A stretch of DNA of 64,000 bases from Pelecanus crispus (GCF_030463565.1 NC_134648.1:15137306-15201305); one strand, 5' to 3'; positions 51,170 to 63,659 are shown, numbered from the stretch's first letter. Notes: generated by a model from the sequence alone, not told the origin. Made by a program: numbers and translations.

Positions 51170-52246
51170 TGGATGGACTGTTTTGTGGATGAGGAATTGG
51201 CTGGATGGTCACATCCAGAGGATAGTGGTCAGTGGCTCAGTGTCCGGATGGAGATCAGTGACGAGTGGTGTCCCTCAGGGGTCTGTACTGGGACCAGTGC
51301 TGTTTAATATCTTCATCAATGACATAGACAGTGGGATCGAGTGCACCCTCAGCACATTTGCAGATGAGTCCAAGCTGAGTGGTGTGGCTGACATGCCTGA
51401 GGGACAGGATGCCATTCAGAGGGACCTGGACAAGCTTGAGAAGCAGGCCCATGTGAAGCTTGTGAGGTTCAACAAGGCCAAATGCAAGGTCCTGCACCTG
51501 GGTTGGGGCAATGCTCAGTATCAGGACAGGCTGGGGGATGAAGGGATTGAGAGCAGCCCTGCGGAGAAGGACTTGGGGGTATTGGTGGATGAAAAGCTGG
51601 ACATGAGCTGTCAATGTGCACTTGCTGCCCAGAAAGCCAACCATATGCTGGGCTGCATCAAAAGAAGCATGGCCAGCAGGCTGGGGGAGGTGATTCTGCC
51701 CCTCTGCTCTGCTCTGCTCTGGTGAGACCTCACCTGGTACTGCCTCCAGCTCTGGAGTCCTCAGTACAGGAAGGCCATGGACCTGTTGGAGCAGGTCCAG
51801 AGGAGGGCCACAGAAGTGGTCAGAGGGATGGAACACCTCTCTCTGTGAGGAAAGGCTTGAGAGAGTTGGGGTTGTTCAGCCTGGAGAAGAGAAGGCTCCA
51901 GGGAGACCAAGTCTTTCAATACTTGAAGGGGTCTTATAAGAAAGATGGGGAAAGACTTTTTAGTAGGGTCTGTAGTGATAGGACAAGGGGTCATGGTTTT
52001 AAACTGAAAGAGGGTAGATTCAGGCTAGATATAGGGAAGAAATGTTTTACGATGGGGGTGGTGAAACTCAGGAACAGGTTGCCCAGAGAGGTTGTAGAGG
52101 CCCAATCCCTGGAAACATTCAAGGTCAGGCTGGATGGGGCTCTGAGCAACCTGCTCTGGTTGAAGATATCCCTGCTTACTGCAGGGTGGGTGGAGTAGAT
52201 GACCTTTAAAGGTGCCTTCCAACCCAAACTAGTCTATGATTCTATG
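51170..52246 (+). repeat. CR1 LINE, longest + strand copy (RT palm, C-terminus and 3' UTR)
   Basis: The copy begins within the reverse transcriptase. Positions 51183-51725 form a 180-codon frame containing '[20 protein letters not shown]' (RT motif before the catalytic loop) and 'FADESKLSG', where the catalytic FADD motif has become FADE. '[20 protein letters not shown]' follows. At 51700-51725 an extra five-base unit in a GCTCT repeat (slippage) shifts the frame. A two-base loss about 20 bases later partly compensates. The ORF C-terminus reads on in 51614-52198, ending with '[20 protein letters not shown]'. The 3' UTR has 'CCTTCCAACCC' and one clean ATTCTATG. It is inactive. The 5' edge is approximate. 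Confidence 0.96.
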
Positions 52247-54614
52247 TTTATATCTATTAGATTTTGATCCTGGGAACTTTCATATTAAAAACTATAAATT
52301 AGTCTTCATTGTTAAAACCCTATCTTCATATTCCGAGAGCATAAAGAGACACTAAAACCCACAAATTATAAATTTTGAGTGGACTTGAGCACTTGTCAAA
52401 AATTAGCATTACTTGAAGTAGACTAGTTCTAAATTGACTTTGTAACAACCAGAAGAATCAGTAGAAATCAGTTCTAGAGTTAATAAATCCATTTCACTGA
52501 TGATGATTAAATTCTAATACCAACTGTATTGAACTAGGTGCTATAATAATAATAGAGAAAGAGGCAGAAATGATAATGAAGATAGCCTTACCTGCTGATC
52601 ACACCCTTCTTTGGAAAACGCTTGACCATTTGAATCCCATATGGATGTACAGCAGATCATTTGCTCTGAGAAGCTTCTAATACATCTTGGCCTTACCTTC
52701 TTTGTACATCAGTTCCTTTTCTAGGAAGTATTTACTAGGAAGATTTCTTCAGACATCATCTTTCAAGCTAATTATAAGTGTTGTCCTCCATCATGAGGAA
52801 AGGCTTGATGAAAATTCACTGCACTTTGAGTCACTTCAGGCTGAAACTGCAAAATGTTACACCTTAGAGTTGGTTGCCTTTTCTCTCCCCTCTTTATCCA
52901 CTCAACTCACTACACACAGTGGGGCTTTTTATACTCATTATCTCCTTCACATACTTTTTGTGATTGTATTTCAGGAGATTTTTATTAGCTATTGCTAGCC
53001 CTTCTGAACAGCATCTCAGGGATGTCTCCAGGAAATTGAATTCCTGTTAATCCAATAGAGGTGAGAAATAGGTCATCAAGCAGTAAAGCAAGTTCTCCTC
53101 TTTTTCAGATACTGCTTCACAGAGTATGTGAAGCCTGTCCCAAATGAAACTTGAATTACAGCAAGAGCAGCATTTCATGTGTTATTTTGGCATTTCCCAT
53201 TTTTGACCAAAAGTCTGCAAAGGATAAATAGAAGCATGCTTAGACGTATCAGGAGCTTTTGGAAAGGTGCAAGTTAACCTCCAAAGCAAGCAAAGCTTGA
53301 TGCTGTTATGTTTCTTTGTCTGAATGGTACTGTTTACCCATTTGACCAATTTAAGTGTATCCCTGTCAGGTGGAATGGTGTTGTCATCACTGCAAAATAT
53401 ACAGGGGACAGATCTTAAAAAAGGTGAATAAATTCCGGGGAATGCCGAGATCCCAGTGAGGGGAGTGTTTTTGACAAGCCATAGAATCAGGCTCAGTATT
53501 TCCTATCTATTCCATATTTCACTTACAGCTTTCTAGGTTCATTACTGGTGATCAATATTTTACAGCTTGGTAATGGCACACAGGGCACAAAATAAACAGT
53601 TTAGATCTCCTGCTGACAAATGCAGTGATAAATCTTTTCCTGTCCATCAGAGGCAAAAGCAGGGCTCTCATTTGTCATATAGAAAGCTTGAAGCAAATGT
53701 GCCAATGTCACTTGAGCTTTACTAGGGTTGTCCACAAACTTCTGCTTATTACGACTAAAGCAGAGAATCAGATAATCTCTGATTCCACTGAACTGTGGGG
53801 ACTTTCAAACTGATAATAAAATTTAAAAATTCCCAGTTACCTTAGGTTTGGGGACAATGCTGTAGTAGCTTTTTTCTATATTTTTCATAGATAATTTAAT
53901 TACTGCTTGGGTGAAATATCAATATCCCTTTGTAGAAGAAAAATATGACTGAAACTTTCTTTGTTAGTGTACTGCCTTTTTTTTTTTTTATTTAAAGGCT
54001 CAGAAATGTCTTTCTGCAGTAGGCCATATATAGGAGTACTAGATATAAAATAACTCATACAGATACATGTGCACTTCTTACAATTTCAGAAATAAATTTT
54101 ACTCTTAGCAAACCTCAGTAAGCCTACTGTTTTCACTGATCTTACAGAAATTACATATACATGTGCAAAGACATAATATAAAACTTCTATCTTGAAAACA
54201 TATTGAGGTGTTAATTTTGTGTAATTCTCTTATAAATCGGTATATATTTTTGTTAGACTGAACAGATAGCTTTGCTTGCTCTAGTATTCTCTATTCCAGC
54301 AGAACTAGTACGAAATCGTAGAATTCTGAAAATGTGTGGTCTGAATTGTAGTCTGGAGGTTTTATGTCAGTACAACCTGTTGAGCTTTCAAATAACACAA
54401 GTGGTTGAGGAGAGAAAGATTATTTCTGTGAATCTGAAAAATATTTTTATATAGAGGCTACTGAAACACGCTTAAAAAGAAGGGTGTATATTAACACTCG
54501 GTGCATGTTTTCAACTATTTTTAATTTACTAGTGTAATCTGAATACTTTGGTCTGAGATCTTTCATCTGTCACTAGTATTTTAAATGCTTTCCTCTTCAT
54601 TATATGTCTGCTTT

Positions 54615-54644
54615 TATATAATATAAGGCACCTTATATTATATA
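54615..54644. repeat. Perfect inverted repeat (14-bp arms, 2-nt spacer)
   Basis: TATATAATATAAGG (54615-54628) and its exact reverse complement CCTTATATTATATA (54631-54644) flank the dinucleotide CA. It could form a hairpin or cruciform. It lies in intronic DNA about 800 bases before INSC exon 7, and no known element is attached. Confidence 0.9.
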
Positions 54645-55423
54645 GTCTACCTGATGGCATAACATTTTGAAATGTGGAACAATCCAAGAAAACCCCATCA
54701 TGTGAAGTACATATATAGACTGGTTTTATTTATATCTTTCCATTTATTACATGAACTTTGCTAACACTTGTATGTTTACAGGCTGTGTTGGAAATTATTA
54801 AGGATGGCTACTGTAAGGATGTATATGTGCTCAAATCTTTGTTATTGTTGCCATATTTAAAGAAAAAAGTGTAGGAATGCAAATTTTATGTATTAGAGGA
54901 TGACGATATGGATTGCATATGTATAGAACTTGACACCTGTTTCTACATTATTTTTAGCAGCTCTTCAACCATATGACCTTCTCTTTCATACTTTAGCATT
55001 AAGTAAATATTGCATGGAGCTCAGAAATGTCGAGGAATGGGAAATATGTGCTAAGAAAAATCTGTTTTAAACTAATAGCATATGGTTGAACTGTCACTTA
55101 AATGTCACTCCAATTGCCGCCTATTGATAATTCTTTGTAATTTTTGTATGAATGTCAAGTTTCATTTAAATTATGCTTGTAATTGGTAAAAGTCAATCGC
55201 TTAAGTACACCTCCCACTGAGGCTATATTACTTTTCCATCACTTAGTGTATAAGCATTAATCAGCTTGAGTTCTCTGTGTGAGCTTAACATCCTCTTTGT
55301 TGGTGTTGTGATGATGGCTAATTTGGATAAATTACTGAAGGAATCTGCCCCCCATCCCAATCTCAGTTAAATAGTAGGGAAACATTCAGTGTTGCTTTTC
55401 TGATTTTTGCTTTTCCCCTGCAG

Positions 55424-55549
55424 GAAGGAGGTGTAGTTACCCTCTTTAAGATCTGTCGCCAGGATTGTTTCAGGTGCCTTTACCCCCAGACACTGAGAAC
55501 GTTGGCATCCATTTGCTGTGTAGAGGAAGGGATGCACCAACTGGAAAAG
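55424..55549 (+). CDS. INSC: INSC exon 7: first armadillo-type repeat (42 codons)
   Basis: The acceptor is TTCCCCTGCAG|GAA and the donor GAAAAG|GTAGGC. It encodes EGGVVTLFKICRQDC, FRCLYPQTLRTLASICC and VEEGMHQLEK. 'GGV..L' followed by 'LR.LA.IC..EEG..QLE' is the armadillo repeat pattern, and the exon matches the mammalian INSC exon residue for residue at most positions. Both ends are phase 0. The next expected segment begins with Val-Gly-Gly and continues the armadillo array, but it does not occur before 64000. The C-terminal domain mediates PAR3 binding in animals. Confidence 0.97.
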
Positions 55550-57076
55550 GTAGGCACTTCAGTGTTCTTTACTGACTATGTCATAAAACAGAGAAGTCCT
55601 GTCTTTAATCTATTCTAGGAGTTGATAACTTGGTGGTGTTTGATACTGTGCTCCATACTGTGCTCTCTTTTTCTGTGCTGAACACATTTCAGTCTTTACA
55701 AAATTAGTCCCAGCAATAACATTATCCTATTCAGTTGCTTGCACAAATAAGCTTTCTAGGTGGGGATAATTTTCATAAAGCAGGTAAATATGTTAGTGAC
55801 TATGCCAAAAAACTAGGGAAATCATAATTTCTGGACTCTGAAGTGTTTGTTTAGAAACTCTAATGTTTCAAATAACCCTTAAAAGACAGAAAGATTTATA
55901 CCTCTTTAAATCCTTTCCTGATGCTCAGGTAGGGCACCTGCTTGTGGTACTGCAGTAACCTGTGAGAGTTGCAATTGCACAGAAGGAACTGGGACACATA
56001 TAGCAGCTAGCCAATAGAAAAATGTGTCTGCTAATGAGCAACAAGTCTCATAAAAGCCAATTTTAACTGGGATGACAAACATCAAAACATTATCCAGATA
56101 AAATTATATCAACTGCTTAGGCTCCATTCCTTTCTCACTCTCGCTACATACTGCTGTATTTTGGAAAATGAGCACTTCTGGTCACTAAATCATGATCTCA
56201 TCCTTTGTATTTCATAAAACAGTCATCTTCCACAGCTGAATAATGGCCTCTTCAAGTTAATGATAAATGATTTCACTGCCACTTTACATTGACGTATCTT
56301 GTAATTTACTGCCCAGAATTCAAGCAAATTGTGACAGAACAGCTGCAGCAAAAAGCAAGTCTCTGAGCTTACAGTAAATGAAGATGACTTAAATTTTTTT
56401 TTTTACATAATGCTGGTTCAGACTGACACCAGAATCAGTCTAAAAGGATCTTTCATTATGTCCACTATAATAGTGGAATTAATAGAGTTAGAAATGGAAA
56501 AGATTGATTCAACTCACCTGGTCTAATTCCTGGCAGTGTCAACATGCATTTAGTGTGGCCCATATCAAAGCTGATGAAACAGGAGTCCTAGAAAAAGTGA
56601 TAACTCTCAAGCTCATATGTCTTTGATCTACTTTAATGTTGGTCACAAGTAAAATTGCTCAGGGTAAACTTTGTCACAATCAGGATTGGAGTAGAGTTTA
56701 AAGGATTTTTAACTGAAATCCCTACAACTGCTTTCAGTAGTTCATTTTTTACCTGGGCCTTCAATTCTTAAATCACATCTTGGCAAAACCAAACTGCAAC
56801 ATGAGGGGCTGGACATTAATCCTACTCACCTGACTGAACAGACAGGTTTATGACAGGAGTATTTGGTTATGACTTTGCCAGCTTCTTTGCCTAAAATTGT
56901 GGTGCTGAGGATCCATATGTTATGTGGGTCCAGTACATGCCTGGATTTTTGGTGGGGGAGAATGGGATATTTCATATATCAAAAGAAACAAAGAAATTTT
57001 CTCTGCAAGGAAGTTAATGTCATAGAATCATAGTATCATAGAATGCTTTGGGTTGGAAGGGACCTTTAGAGGTTAC

Positions 57077-57655
57077 CTAGCCCAACCCCCCTGCAGTGAG
57101 CAGGGACAGCTTTAACCAGATCAGGTTGCTCAGAGCCCCATCCAACCTGACCTTGAATGTTGCCAGGGATGGGGCCTCCACTGCCTCTCTGGGCAACCTG
57201 TTCCAGTGCTTCACCACCCTCATTGTAAAAAATTTCTTTCTTATGTCTAGTCTAAATCTATCCTTCTTTAGTTTAAATCCATTATTTCTTGTCCTGTCAC
57301 AACAGGCCTTGCTAAAAAGATTCTCCCCATCCTTCCTATAGGCCCCCTTTAAGTACTGAAAGGCCACAATAAGGTCTCCTCGCAGCCTTCTCTTCTCCAG
57401 GCTGAACAACCCCAACTCTCTCAGCCTGGCCTCGTAGGAGAGGTGCTCCAGCCCTTGGATCATTTTGGTGGCCCTCTTCTGGACCAACTCCAACAGGTCC
57501 ATGTCCTTCTTGTGCTGAGGACTCCAGAGCTGGATGCAGTACTCCAGGTGAGGTCTCACCAGAGCAGAGCAGAGGGGCAGAACCACCCCCCTCAACCTGC
57601 TGGCCACGCTTCTTTTGATGCAGCCATTTTTGATGTCTTCCATGTGCTTGAGCAT
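57077..57655 (-). pseudogene. CR1 ORF2 remnant spanning the deletion junction
   Basis: A 192-codon open frame starts in the N-terminal RT region ([10 protein letters not shown]), crosses the internal deletion and continues in frame through the whole ORF2 C-terminus ('[14 protein letters not shown]', '[20 protein letters not shown]'). It lacks the catalytic Asp residues, so it cannot be an active reverse transcriptase. The open frame reflects a young element and an in-frame deletion, not a host gene. Confidence 0.85.
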
Positions 57656-57670
57656 AGCTTCTAGGAGGAT

Positions 57671-58145
57671 TTATTCCATGATCTTCCCAGGCACAGAGGT
57701 GAGGCTGACAGGTCGGTAGTTCCCAGGGTCCTCCTTTCTTCCCCTTTTAAAAATGGGCACAACATTCCCCTTCTTCCAGTCACCAGGGACTTCACCTGAC
57801 TGCCATGACTTTTCAAATATCATGGAGAGTGGCTTGGCAACTACATCAGCCAACTCCCTCAGGACTCTGGGATGCATCTCATCAGGTCCCATAGACTTGT
57901 GTACCTTCAGGTTCCTCAGCTGGTCTTGAACCTGATCTTCCCTTACAGCTGGGAGGAGCTTTGCCCCCCTGCTCCCCATCTTGCAGTCCATTGATTCGGG
58001 AAGGGTGAGGAGAGAGGCTGCCGGTGAAGACTGAGGCAAAGAAGTTGTTGAGTACCTCAGCCTTCTCCTTGTCTGTTGATACTAGGTCATCATTCTTGTT
58101 CATCTGGGGGTACACTTTCTCTAACCTTCCTTTTTTGGTTGGCAT
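57671..58145 (-). pseudogene. CR1 ORF2 remnant: connector and N-terminal reverse transcriptase
   Basis: Two overlapping minus-strand frames (58145-57882 and 58039-57671) carry '[20 protein letters not shown]' and then '[20 protein letters not shown]', the start of the fingers domain. A frameshift near 57960-58000 separates them. This is LINE protein debris and not a host coding sequence. Confidence 0.85.
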
Positions 58146-59217
58146 ACCTGTAGAAGCCCTTCTTGTTATTCTTTACATCCCTTGCCAAATTCAGCTCCAG
58201 CTGTGCCTTGGCCTTTCCTGACCCCCTCCCTACACAACTGGGTAGCTTCCCTGTACTCTTCCCAGGACACCTGTCCCTGCTTCCACTGCCTGTGCAGTTC
58301 CCTCTTACTCTTTAGTTTGACCAGCAGGTCTCAACTCAGCCATGCTGGTCTCTTCCCATCCTTGCCTGAGTTCTTACACTTGGGGACTGAGAGCTCTTGT
58401 GCTCTATGGAAGGTGTCCTTAAAGATCTGCCAGCTCTGTTCCGTTCCCCTGTCCCTGAGGACCGTTTCCCAGGGGGTCCTTCTGCCTAACTCCTTGAAGA
58501 GCTGGAAGTTAGCTTTTCTAAAATTTTGGGTCCTGACTGTACTCCTTGCTTTTCCCATATCCCTCAGGAGTGTGAACTCCACCAATGCGTGATCACTGCA
58601 GCCCAGGCTGCCCCTCCAAGTGCTAATGGAGGTTAAACAACACAGGCCAGTAGAATGCTATGTCATCTATAAATAATCTGTCAGCTGGTGACAGCCCAGG
58701 TTTGCCAGTTTATAGAGCTAAGGAAGGATGGTAAACAAGAGAGTTTTACTACTATTTGTACTCTCTTTCCACCCTTCTTGTACACCTATTTAGAAGCAAC
58801 AAGATACTCTGACCATAAGGAATCAATAGAAAGTGCATGGATCAGATAACCAGTATTTTGATGTGAAGAGCGCTCCAGTGTTTTGTATTGTCTTCTCTAA
58901 ATATGAATGGTTTATTTCTTTCAAAATTTGAAGTACTCTTGCAAAGAACAAAAAGGAGGGTTAACAATATTAGCATTCCTATCATTACAGAAATTACGAT
59001 AGGACTTCTTATCTGGCAGAAAGGGTGGCTTCTATTGTCCAACTTAGTACCTGGGTGGTGGTGAAGCATTTAATTTGCTCTAATGTGAATATCATTATGC
59101 CACCTAGTGCATTAAAACATCAGTGCAATTTGAACTTGATTTTTAATGACAGAAACTTCATTCAAACAAACAAATCTTGGCCTCCAAACAATTCAGATTA
59201 GGTAATTCAGGATTTAA

Positions 59218-59278
59218 AAAAAAAAAAAACAAACCCCAAAAAACCAAACAGCTTCCCCCCCCCCCCCCCCCCCCCCCC
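59218..59278. repeat. A/C tract ending in a 24-base poly-C run
   Basis: A run of A (about 59215-59229) and A/C sequence leads into exactly 24 C bases at 59255-59278. The complementary strand is poly-G and can form G-quadruplexes. The run length is likely unreliable or polymorphic. Confidence 0.9.
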
Positions 59279-62200
59279 GGCTTCATTTTTCAATTAGTTT
59301 TCACAACGATTAAAGTGTTTAAAAAGCCACCTAAAAGAAAGCAGCAAGGGCTATAATTTCTAATCTAGCTTTTGCCTGGAAGGTGAACTAAAAGGGGATG
59401 GTATACTTTTTGCAGTAATTGCAGTGCTTAATTACTAAAGACATTAGGAATATTGTTTATTTATCCAATGCTCTTTGATCTTGCCAATTCAGCAGCAACA
59501 CAAGAAGGTAACAAGAACATCTGTGTTAATGTAGATGGTTATTTAGAAAGCAAGCAAGGAAGTCAGTAGTTCACAGGAGGCAATCCAAGTAGACAGTATT
59601 TTAACATTTTTTTTGGGTTTTAAGATACCTGAATATTAGGCTTTCTTTATAATTAGTGCAAATTTAATGTGAATGATCTTAATACTGAGTTTAAACCATT
59701 TGTCTTGAGTGAGTTTTTGGATTGCAGTGTGGAAATACTGTCCTCATTTACTACTGAAGGAAAGTAACAATTGAGTGCTCATTTCTAAAGATGTAGAAAA
59801 TTGCCTATTTTAAGCAAAAATTTTTCCTCATTTTTTTAAGAAATAATTCTTGTTCTTCCTGGTCATGCATCTTTAAATATATATCTGCACTACTCTCTTA
59901 CCAGCACACTTGAAAAAGCCATTATTAATTTTTCATCATCTTGATAAACAAGCTGATCTTTGCTATATTTGGAATGACCAAGTACTTGTTGCAATGACTA
60001 GTGTTTACTCATTTAGGTGAATCTAGTTGGCTGTATGTACAATAATGCAAAATCAGTTGGTTAAAACGCCAGTTTTAGAATAGTTGTTATTTTGCTTGCA
60101 AGTATGTTACTGACTTTTGAAAAGGTACTGTTACTTTGTTGTACATTGAATTACAGAGCTCCAGGAACTCAATAGTAGCAAATTAGTCGGGTAATTAAAG
60201 TAGAAAGATAGTGAAGAAATAGTCTTATTTTGTGACTGAGGGCTGTGCATGAATAATGTTGTTCTATGTAACCTGTGGTCCACAAGTGGTAATTTTGGTG
60301 CTTCAAGCTGCTTATGGATGTTCGGTTGTTTGGTACACTTTAACTTCATAATCCACTGCGACACCAGCAGGTTTGAGATCATTCTTTGGTTTTAGCTGCC
60401 CAACCTGTCCCACTTCAGAGACAAGTGGAGATACCTTGGAAAAGCAGTCGGAATTTTCCTCCTTTGCATTATTCCTGTAGCTGCCTGTCCCTGTACCCAA
60501 GAGAGCTTTGTCATCTGTGTCTTGTGGCACTTGAGCATGCAGTTTTTAGGAGAAAGCTCACTGCACCAGAAAGCATGGTTATTCTTGGTCTAGGCATTCC
60601 AGAATTTATGCAGAAACAATATATAATAGAGGTAACAGATAACACAGAAAATAGCTAAAATCTCTAAAACCAGAACAACTGAAGGGAGAATGGGGAAGGT
60701 GAGCATGACTGGAAACTGAAGAACAGTGTTAGTGCTGCACATGCAGACCTGTTTGTGTATCCAGCCCTGATGTTTAGGACAGAGATACAGTGATGTAGTG
60801 GGAGATTGGTTCTTAACATAGGCATTTGTTGTGGGTTCCAGAGGGAAGAATATCTGAACCTTCATGAGTGTGCTTAATTCACCTCAAGGGTTCCCATATA
60901 GGAAGGACTGCTGAAGGTGCAGAGTTGGGATAGATTAACGTGTGCATTTCGTGAAACTTAACGTTAAAAAAAAATTATGGTCTTGATTTTCTGATAATGT
61001 ATGTCCTGCAAATTACAATAGGAATAACTGTACTTCAAATAATATTTTCATTGTCAAGACATACCTAAAATCTAACAGGTATTGTCTTCAACATGAAGCA
61101 ACCTTGCCTGAAAAAAGGGTTTGTATTTGAAAACAATCATACGTCGTTAGCACGTTGTTTGCCTAAAGCAGTTCTTCAGCCCTTTCCCTTCCTGAGGCTG
61201 CATTAGGTTCTTGTTTTGCAGAGCTCTCTGAACAAAGTGTCTCCCATACATATGCTGACATGCAGCATCATTACATACTAAAGACTGTGGCAGTTTCTCT
61301 GCTTCAGGTCTGTCCATACAATGCTTGTTGTCGACTGGTGCTAAAAGGCACATCTTTCCAATTTTTGCCCTATGCTGAAGCTCAGTTGTGTGATTTTTCA
61401 GAGGCAAAATGCCTGCTGCAATAAAAGAACTGTGGGGTTAGTTCAGAAATAAATAGCAATGTACTGCAATTTTTACCATGTATGTGAAACATTATCATAT
61501 TAAAAAGCTGCAATTCAGCTGGGACCTAGATCAAGGCTCAACTGCCACAAAAATATAATGATTTATTCAAATAGTCATTCACGCAGCTGCCTAAATATTA
61601 ACACTGTGGAGTGTATGTTTACTTATGCTATTTAAACTACTCCAGAAAGCAAGACACCTGGAATCAACTCATTAAGAGAAGATATTCCAGAGATACCAGT
61701 GACAACAGTTGTTACTTTCATTAATAAAACCTTCTTATTAACAAATGACACAGCTTTTATCACTGTGCTTTAAGCAAAATTGCCTAGGTATAGATTATAA
61801 ATTGCTTTGAATCCTTCATTTAAAGCACATTATACCAAATTACTTACTTCAAGAAAAAGAATCTGAAGAAGGGAGAAGCAAGTACAAAGTGTACAATTTT
61901 TGCTGTTGGGAAACTGTATGAATTTCATGAAGACTTAAACATGAATGACCTAAAATCTGTTGTTCACTGTGAACCCAGCCTGATTGTTAAGAACAACCAT
62001 GATCTTATACACAATAATAATTTCTGCATAATGGGGATGTAGGCTGTCAACAATATTCATAGGGTTTACAGCAATGAGAAAATCTCAGGAGTGCAGAGGT
62101 CTGCTTCAGCCTGTTAGCCTCTCTCACTCCTCAGAGAAAAGCTTTGTGTTAAAATTTCTTTTTTTCTGGTTAATAGATGAAAAATTCTTATGGCTTATTT

Positions 62201-63659
62201 CAGTGGTTTGGCACTCAGTTTGTTTCAGAACAAGGGATTAGATGGGCCTATAAGATGATAAAAATTACATAGCTATCTTATTCTAAAATTAGTTGAATTC
62301 AGAAGCTTAAAAGATTAAGCATTTTTTTTTTGAGAAAAATATTTTTAAAAAAGAACAGCTTTCAAAATTTAGTTTTAATTCATGAAAAGTCAAAATTTAT
62401 GTTATTCTCTCTCCTGAGTGATATATAGGGCAAGGCTGGATATTAACAGCAAAATAAAGGACTTTTAGAAGTCATTAGAAGGGGATAATTTGTTGAGGGG
62501 CCCTTCTCTTGTCTCTTTCCCACAAAAACAGGTAAGATGCAGTTATAATCCTTTCTGAGTTTTTCATGGGTCATGTTGACAAACACATTCTCAACACTGT
62601 TTTATGAAGTGGAATATCATTCCTGTTTGTTGCCCAAAATAGTGCTTGTGAAGCTTCATGGATGGGAAAAGACTGGAAACTTTCTTTCTGCATGCTTAAA
62701 ACCACAGAACACTGGCTTGTGTGCCAAGAGCACGTGAGATGGTTTAGGTGGAAAGAGTTCAAATGATGCGTTCCTTTTGCAACCCTTTGGCTGAAGAGTC
62801 AACTTTTCTGGTTTGCATAATGCACTTTTCTCCATCCGAGAACATTGTTTTGGTTCATCTTCCATGGCTGTTTGTAGCCAGGCTTTGAAATCACACTTGT
62901 GAAGCTATGAACAGTAAGCAGGAATGGATAAAGAGTTTTCTGTTGTTCTGAATTTTAAGAGAGGAGGATAACCTTTTAAAGACTGATTCAGGCAACACAC
63001 AGTGCAGAGCACACTAAAACTTGGTGTCATTGATAGCTGGAGCTGGGAACCACGTCTCACTGTTGTAAATGGGTAATTGTGTAGGTCACAGGAGAATGAA
63101 GAGCTACAATGAGACAGAAATATAAGTCAACCTTAAGGAATAGTGTGGGGAACAACATTTTCAAAATCTGCTTTTCTCATCGCCTTTTTGATAACCAGGC
63201 AAATCTATTTCAGTAGCTGAGTTTGTGGTACAATTAGATAATGTAAAGTTCTAGGTTGCAGCTCTTTAATTTACTGGACACTTCTTCTCAGTAATGCTGT
63301 TTAATTAATTGGCAGTGAAAAATGTGCTGGGTTTGGCAAATTACATTTCTGTCAAAGCCCCTGCAAGATTCATTAAATCATATCCGAGAGTGCAGGAACT
63401 GCCCTTCCTCAGCTGCTGGCTTCGTATCTATTAGGTGGTGTTTCAAGTTTTACCTCCTGATTACACAGTTATGTATACATAATTAGTAAATACAGCTTCT
63501 TTCAGCACAATCCCAGGCAAGTGTAGCATGACTTCTTAGTTCATTGCAGAATCTGACCATCCTCAGATATGACAGGCTGCAGTTCCAGGGCAAAATGCTT
63601 TGGAAGTCACGGAAGGGACATATTTCTGAATACCTAAAACCAGTGTGAAAACATGTTTA

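Larger units (their letters stand above)
48485..55423 (+). other. INSC: INSC intron, 6.9 kb, phase 0
   Basis: The intron starts GTAAGA and ends TTTTCCCCTGCAG. It holds an unexplained open stretch (48798-49112), a T run (50543-50560), a CR1 copy (about 51170-52246) and a perfect AT-rich palindrome (54615-54644). I see nothing else in 49113-51169 and 52247-55423. Confidence 0.9.
9716..55549 (+). other. INSC: INSC gene locus, visible part (six coding exons; 3' end beyond the window)
   Basis: Six + strand exons with canonical AG/GT borders join into a 272-codon open frame. Splice phases agree at every junction: 2, 0, 2, 0, 0, with the last exon ending at phase 0. The protein matches Inscuteable as I know it from vertebrates: the LGN-binding helix, a helical middle and the first armadillo-like repeat. 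Inscuteable is a cortical adaptor that links PAR3 to LGN/Galpha-i and orients the mitotic spindle. Introns in order are about 33.5 kb, 0.5 kb, 1.6 kb, 2.5 kb and 6.9 kb. The C-terminal armadillo repeats and the stop codon are not in the window, since I found no further exon between 55550 and 64000. An upstream first exon is also unplaced. The identification rests on recalled family sequence, with exon borders and phases seen directly. Confidence 0.95.
57021..58625 (-). repeat. CR1 LINE, minus strand, with large internal deletion
   Basis: Read on the minus strand, the element opens near 58625 with the end of the endonuclease domain (GCSDHALVEF, including the SDH motif). The connector follows (58585-58331: 'KARSTVRTQNFRKANFQLFK' and 'EQSWQIFKDTFHRAQELS'). 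The N-terminal RT region is at 58145-57671, with '[20 protein letters not shown]' and '[19 protein letters not shown]'. Near 57655-57630 'KIMEQ' and 'MLKHMEDIK' run straight into '[11 protein letters not shown]', which normally lies far downstream. The catalytic FADD palm segment is missing. The C-terminus (57630-57077) and 3' UTR are intact, ending at 57021 with ATTCTATG-type units. The element is inactive. Confidence 0.95.

Noticed and set aside
51255-51836. 193-codon minus-strand open frame
   Set aside because: It is the antisense shadow of the CR1 ORF2 on the + strand. The same type of shadow occurs at 18112-18543 and 15220-15444.
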